Assembly: GCA_902763865.1 (NCBI GenBank)
Contig: CACWTR010000030.1
Coordinates: forward strand, 1 to 45,495
DNA length: 45,495 nt
DNA from: an uncultured Bacteroidales bacterium
Lineage (GTDB): Bacteria; Bacteroidota; Bacteroidia; Bacteroidales; Bacteroidaceae
Direction of reading: 5' to 3'
In this document: positions 41,923 through 45,495 of the stretch, one piece after another
How positions within the stretch are numbered: the stretch's first letter is position 1
How the letters are laid out: the number at the start of each line of letters is the position of its first letter
Program-made: the position numbers and the translations under genes
Notes under the pieces: generated by a model
The model's input: only the letters and a program-made list of their open reading frames with translations
Told to the model about the DNA's origin: nothing
Databases searched by the model: none

Positions 41923-44208
41923 CTAACGTGCCATGCGGACTTTGCCGTTTTGAATATAGATGCCTCGCTGCGGCAGGCGTTGAAGCCGACGTCCGTTCAG
42001 GTCGTAGATAACGCCCTCATCTCCATCGGGAATGGATGCTGAGACACTTTCCACGGCAGCAGCGATATCGACGGACATCCATTCCGACCAGGCGGATGAG
42101 CCGTCGTCGCAGACAGCCTGCACGCGATAGCTGTACAGGTCGGACGTGATTGGAGAAAGGGTGTAGCTGGTCGAGGTGAGGCCCTGTATGGTAGTGACTT
42201 CCTTAGCGAGTCCACTCATGTCCATAATATTGACATTATGGAGATATAAGCGCTTCTGCCTTGCAAGGGAAGCGAACTTCACGCGGCAGCCGGAAGGGAT
42301 GTCCTCGAAGGTGAGGCTGTAAGTGGCACTCTGGTCTGTCAGGGGAACCTTCTGAGAGGCAAGTGTCTTGTTGTCGGCGGAAAGGATGGAGACGGCCACG
42401 CTGCTGCCGTCCGTGCCGTAGGAGGCGGCATTGAACTCGACGGTGAGCGTGCCGGGCTTGCTTTCGAAGGCAGGGGTCATGAGGTAGCCCGTGTTGCCGT
42501 TGGCGCCGATGCGGACGGAGGTGCCCATCGTCCCGTAGGTATTGGAGACGGCCCATCCCTTAGCCTGCGTGTAGTTGCCGATGATGCTATTAGTGATGGT
42601 TGCGCCTTCGCTCACTGCACTGAAGCCGGAGAAGTCTTCGGCAAAAACGGTGGCTGGTCCTTCCTTGTCGGAGATGGACTCTACTTCCAGGGTGTAGGTG
42701 ACAGCTCCGGGCACCTCTATCCAGTTGGCGGTGAAGCCGTCCTCGGAGATATCTGTCGGGGAGCTGATTTCGGGCATGGGGAGTGCCGCGTAGTCGCCGT
42801 AGATGAAGGATATCTTGCCGCCGGCGCTCTCTTCGATATGATGAATGAGGTTCGGGTGAACCTTGGTGCCGTCCTTCTCCTTCGTGAACCAGGTGAGGGG
42901 CTGCACACTCCTAACCCTACGCAAGCCGGGATAGGGGTCGCCGGCCTCGTCTTCTTCACTGATCTGGTAGTAGTTCCCGTAGTATGTTTCCATGAGGACT
43001 CCCACCTGTCTGTCGGCAGGCAGGAAGGTCATGCGCTGGTGGTCCGGGTCGGCGTTGACGGTGTTATAGCTCCAGACTGCTTGGCTATAGTCAATGTGCC
43101 AAATCATGAGTCCGTGTCCGCCGTTGCCGGTGCCGAAGGTGGTCTGCTGACGGTTCTCGAGGATATAGTACTCGTTGGAATTGCCGGAGTTGCGGATAAT
43201 GTAGGCCACGCCCTCCTCGTTGATGGCGGGCATGTCCTTCACCTTGCGAGGCTCCGTGAGCGGTTCGAGGTCAATCCATCCGGCAAGCCAACGCTCGTAG
43301 GCAGTATAGGGGGATGGCACTTCGCCGATGTTCCAGGGACCGTTGTAGCTGCCTCCGTCCATCACCTCCCACCTCTGTCCGGCTGTTCCACCGTTGTACT
43401 CGGTGTCGTAGAAATCGGGGTAGCCGAGGCAGTGGCTGAACTCGTGGCAGGCGGTGCCGATGCCTTCCAGTGTTGTGCCGTCGGCCAGCTCGTTGGAGGT
43501 GGCGTAGGTGTCGATATAGACATTGTCCAGGCGCTGCATACCCGAACCGCAGCCATAGGCTTTTGCTCCGGTGAGCGACCATTCGTGGGGCCAGATATAA
43601 CCAGACTCCGTGTCGCTCGTTATGCCTGCGAAGATGACATAGACCTGATCCACCTCGCCGTCGCCGTCCCAGTCGTAGTCAGCATAGTTGACCTCCGGGT
43701 TTGCCAGCTTCAGCGCCTCGATAACCATCTCGGGTGCGCGGTCGTCGAGGCGGGAGTTTGGCGGCGTGCCATAGTAGTTGTGCTTTTGGGCGACTTCCAG
43801 CGGGCCGATGACGTCGAAATCGATGGTCAGCAGTCCATAGCTCTGTTCGCGGAAGTAGTCGCGTACGGAGCCGACATGGTTGTCGAGCGAGAAGCCCTCG
43901 CCGTTGAAGCGCTCGTTCCACTGCTTGGCTGCGCCGTTCTGCATCTTCATGTCCGGAAACTCGACGAGCAGGACGAGTCCGCGCTGGCTCTCCGGCTGCG
44001 TCCGGACGCGAAGGGGGCCGCGGCTGTGGCGACGGGAGACATTGGTCTGACGCATCCTTTCGAGGCGGACCATTCGGCGCTCGCCCACTCCGGGCAGGCG
44101 GTGAGTATGGTGTGTACGACGCTGCGGAACAGTCCCCCTCAGGGGCTGGGCACCGGCAAGGAGGGAGCACATGAGTGCTGCAAAAAGTGCTGGTAAGAAT
44201 CTATTCAT
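41923..44208 (-). CDS. M6 family secreted metalloprotease
   Basis: 761 residues with a signal peptide (1-20, ending LLAGAQ) and a basic, probably cleaved pro-region (about 21-75). The catalytic domain carries the zinc motif HEFSHCLGYPD (255-265, HExxHxxGxxD), preceded by a Ca-binding-like DYDWDGDGEVDQVYVIFAG and followed by YNGGTAGQRWEVMDGGSYNGPWN, as in the immune inhibitor A/M6 family. After about residue 500 come fibronectin-like and jelly-roll-like regions. The last residues (VIYDLNGRRLQRLPQRGIYIQNGKVRMAR) look like a C-terminal tail of the type IX secretion style. Probable role: extracellular protein breakdown. It has its own promoter and terminator. Confidence 0.88.
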   Translation of the reverse strand: MNRFLPALFAALMCSLLAGAQPLRGTVPQRRTHHTHRLPGVGERRMVRLERMRQTNVSRRHSRGPLRVRTQPESQRGLVLLVEFPDMKMQNGAAKQWNERFNGEGFSLDNHVGSVRDYFREQSYGLLTIDFDVIGPLEVAQKHNYYGTPPNSRLDDRAPEMVIEALKLANPEVNYADYDWDGDGEVDQVYVIFAGITSDTESGYIWPHEWSLTGAKAYGCGSGMQRLDNVYIDTYATSNELADGTTLEGIGTACHEFSHCLGYPDFYDTEYNGGTAGQRWEVMDGGSYNGPWNIGEVPSPYTAYERWLAGWIDLEPLTEPRKVKDMPAINEEGVAYIIRNSGNSNEYYILENRQQTTFGTGNGGHGLMIWHIDYSQAVWSYNTVNADPDHQRMTFLPADRQVGVLMETYYGNYYQISEEDEAGDPYPGLRRVRSVQPLTWFTKEKDGTKVHPNLIHHIEESAGGKISFIYGDYAALPMPEISSPTDISEDGFTANWIEVPGAVTYTLEVESISDKEGPATVFAEDFSGFSAVSEGATITNSIIGNYTQAKGWAVSNTYGTMGTSVRIGANGNTGYLMTPAFESKPGTLTVEFNAASYGTDGSSVAVSILSADNKTLASQKVPLTDQSATYSLTFEDIPSGCRVKFASLARQKRLYLHNVNIMDMSGLAKEVTTIQGLTSTSYTLSPITSDLYSYRVQAVCDDGSSAWSEWMSVDIAAAVESVSASIPDGDEGVIYDLNGRRLQRLPQRGIYIQNGKVRMAR

Positions 44209-44280
44209 TATATATAATATGTATTACGCGCGAAGCAAACAATACATCCGCAAAACGCGGATTTTTCGGCTTGTCGCTTG

Positions 44281-44288
44281 CAAAGGTA
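44281..44288 (-). promoter_or_regulatory. -7 element of the M6 protease gene
   Basis: TACCTTTG on the minus strand matches TAnnTTTG and lies 72 bases before the ATG at 44208. No clear -33 element. It faces away from the thiD promoter 44 bases to its right. Confidence 0.55.
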
Positions 44289-44332
44289 CAAAATAATTCT
44301 CAATTCATAAGGCGTAAGTCACTTTTTCTTCG

Positions 44333-44340
44333 TAACTTTG
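44333..44340 (+). promoter_or_regulatory. -7 element of the thiD gene
   Basis: TAACTTTG matches TAnnTTTG and ends 8 bases before the ATG at 44349, so the leader is very short or absent. Confidence 0.55.
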
Positions 44341-44348
44341 CGGCCTGA

Positions 44349-45176
44349 ATGGAAAAAAAGATAAAAACCGGCAAGGTATTCCTCATTGCAGGCAGCGAGC
44401 CGCTGGGGAGTGCAGGCGTGCAGGCCGACATCAAGGCCATCACCCGTTGCGGCGGCTGGGCGGCTGCGGCACTGACCTGCATCGTGGATGAAGACGTGAA
44501 CCGCATCAAGGGCATACACCACCTGCCCACCGACCTGATTGTCTCTCAGGCCGAGTCGTTTCTGAGCACCGTCGGTGCCGACTGCATCAAGACGGGCATC
44601 CTGCCCACCGAGGAGATTATCCGCGCAGTGGCCGGCGTACTGAAGACCCTGCCAAACCTCCCCTTAAAAGGAAAGCTTGATAATTCTCTCCCCGTACGGG
44701 AAGGCCGGGAAGGGTCTTGTCCCATCCTCATCGACCCCGTCATCGTGAACTTTGCCGGCGAGCAGCTTGTCAGCGACGATGCCATAGCCGCCTACAAGAA
44801 CGAGCTGTTCCCCATCGCCACCCTCATCACGCCCAACGTGCGCGAGGCGGAGTTCCTGTTGGGACACGCCATCAGCGACCCTGAGCAGGACCTGCGCAAG
44901 CTGAGCGAATGGGGATGCAGCGTGCTGGTAAAGAGCGTAGAGAAGGGAAAGTATCTCGTTGATTACCTCTACGACCACACGACCGGTGTGCTCACCCCTC
45001 ACCCCAAGAAGAGACTCGAACTGGACGACCGCAACGGCACGGGCGACACGCTGGCAAGTGCCATTGCCACGTACCTGGCGAAAGGCGACAGCCTTACAAC
45101 CGCCGTCGAGCGTGCCGAAGCCTATATGAGCTACTTCCTGGCCGGTCCGCGTTACTACATCAGCGTCGGACTATAA
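44349..45176 (+). CDS. thiD: Hydroxymethylpyrimidine (phosphate) kinase
   Basis: 275 residues of the ThiD/PdxK ribokinase-like family, which phosphorylates HMP and HMP-P in thiamine synthesis. Family motifs: IAGSEPLGSAGVQADIKAI (13-31, usually GSDSSGGAGIQADIK), ADCIKTGIL, ILIDPVIV, LITPNVREAEFLLG and the anion hole NGTGDTLASAIA (229-240). The change GSD to GSE and the altered glycine-rich segment could mean a shifted substrate, for example pyridoxal. Between VLKTLP and ILIDPV (about residues 102-124) is a 23-residue insertion, PLKGKLDNSLPVREGREG in part, that looks like a repeat inserted in frame. Thiamine genes are not visible nearby. Single gene, divergent from the protease. Confidence 0.85.
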   Translation: MEKKIKTGKVFLIAGSEPLGSAGVQADIKAITRCGGWAAAALTCIVDEDVNRIKGIHHLPTDLIVSQAESFLSTVGADCIKTGILPTEEIIRAVAGVLKTLPNLPLKGKLDNSLPVREGREGSCPILIDPVIVNFAGEQLVSDDAIAAYKNELFPIATLITPNVREAEFLLGHAISDPEQDLRKLSEWGCSVLVKSVEKGKYLVDYLYDHTTGVLTPHPKKRLELDDRNGTGDTLASAIATYLAKGDSLTTAVERAEAYMSYFLAGPRYYISVGL

Positions 45177-45222
45177 ACCGCCGCCGCAAAATCCCAAACC
45201 CCAAGCAACGTGTCATAAAGTT

Positions 45223-45304
45223 ATTTTCAAAGTTTGAAAATCAATTTTCAAGCTTTGAAAATTAATTTTCATGACGTGAAAATTAATTTTCACGTCATGA
45301 AAAT
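45223..45304. repeat. 21-bp phased palindromic array (locus 4)
   Basis: GAAAAT words start at 45236, 45257, 45278 and 45299, exactly 21 bp apart, in an alternating palindromic pattern. 45265-45304 is a perfect 40-bp palindrome (left arm ATTTTCATGACGTGAAAATT). 45223-45262 is a near-perfect one built on TTTTCAAAG/CTTTGAAAA. It lies 46 bases after the thiD stop; 45305-45430 shows no gene. Confidence 0.88.
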
Positions 45305-45432
45305 AGTTTTGTGTCACGTTGAAACGACTTTCAGAAGGCTTTGCGAAGGGGTTGGCGACCTTTGAACAAGGATTTTGCTGCCGGGCGGATACAAAAAGAG
45401 GATGTGTCAAAACAATGAAAAAGTTTCCAAAC

Positions 45433-45495
45433 CACGAATTGCACGAATTACACGAATTTATAATTAGCTGACAAACAGCAGTTGAATAATTCGTG
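45433..45495. repeat. Inverted repeat of CACGAATT words, cut by window end
   Basis: CACGAATT occurs three times in a row with small spacers (from 45433), and the reverse AATTCGTG appears at 45488-45495, where the window ends. It looks like the left arm of a dispersed hairpin of the same style as the one at 24432-24522. Confidence 0.5.

Noticed and set aside
45213-45410. Minus-strand 65-codon gene with heptad repeats
   Set aside because: The repeated part is made by the palindromic array, the rest has no recognisable features and no promoter was seen. Kept only as a finding, not as a gene.
1-45495. tRNA, rRNA, riboswitch (including a TPP element near thiD), integrase or insertion sequence
   Set aside because: None was recognised on either strand by eye; the region before thiD is too short for a TPP riboswitch.

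Overview
The window looks like chromosomal DNA of a Bacteroidales bacterium, most likely a Prevotellaceae-type organism of fairly high GC. Evidence: two SusC/SusD pairs, fasciclin-domain lipoproteins beside them, an E-DUF2764-A-B V-type ATPase operon, DUF4369 and DUF4625 exported proteins, dockerin-ended surface proteins, a C-terminal tail of the type IX secretion style, and promoters with the Bacteroidetes -7 element TAnnTTTG. No tRNA, rRNA, CRISPR array, integrase or transposase was seen.

Layout. (1) 1-940: an exported DUF4369 protein on the plus strand, possibly cut by the window edge, then a strong shared hairpin terminator. (2) 1064-4850, minus strand: a five-gene operon that looks like a transition-metal uptake locus: a Cys/His-rich membrane protein, a small exported protein that seems frameshifted, a TonB-dependent receptor, a lipoprotein with a His-rich tail and a DUF4625 lipoprotein. 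(3) 5266-5763: a plus-strand nitroreductase. (4) 5960-10647, minus: V-ATPase subunits E, DUF2764 (C-like), A and B; the D, I and K genes that normally follow B are absent here. (5) 10780-23968, minus: a GH29 alpha-L-fucosidase, a fasciclin lipoprotein, a 1708-residue discoidin-like/dockerin protein and a 1309-residue CotH/GLUG/Big_2/dockerin protein, in several transcription units. (6) 24627-41508, minus: a ~17 kb operon with the order FAS1-SusC-SusD-FAS1-SusC-SusD, a good promoter in front and a T-tract terminator behind. (7) 41923-44208, minus: an M6 metalloprotease. (8) 44349-45176, plus: a ThiD-type kinase, divergent from the protease.

How the parts may work together. Regions 5-7 form a surface glycan/glycoprotein-use neighbourhood: two outer-membrane SusCD importers, three adhesive fasciclin lipoproteins, two very large exported proteins with carbohydrate-binding-like modules and dockerins, a fucosidase and a protease. 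This suggests a glycoprotein-like substrate, but that is inference: only one glycoside hydrolase is visible, and no regulator (HTCS, ECF sigma/anti-sigma) is present.

The most unusual signals are non-coding. Three intergenic arrays at 4970-5087, 12281-12442 and 24216-24289 repeat a near-palindromic core (CTCRYGAG) at an exact 22-bp period. A fourth array, at 45223-45304, repeats a different palindrome at an exact 21-bp period. A six-copy discoidin-like module shared by the two giant proteins (signature DTxxYPxRNWxxW), an inverted repeat bracketing the CotH promoter, an in-frame repeat-like insertion in thiD and the shortened V-ATPase operon also deserve a look.
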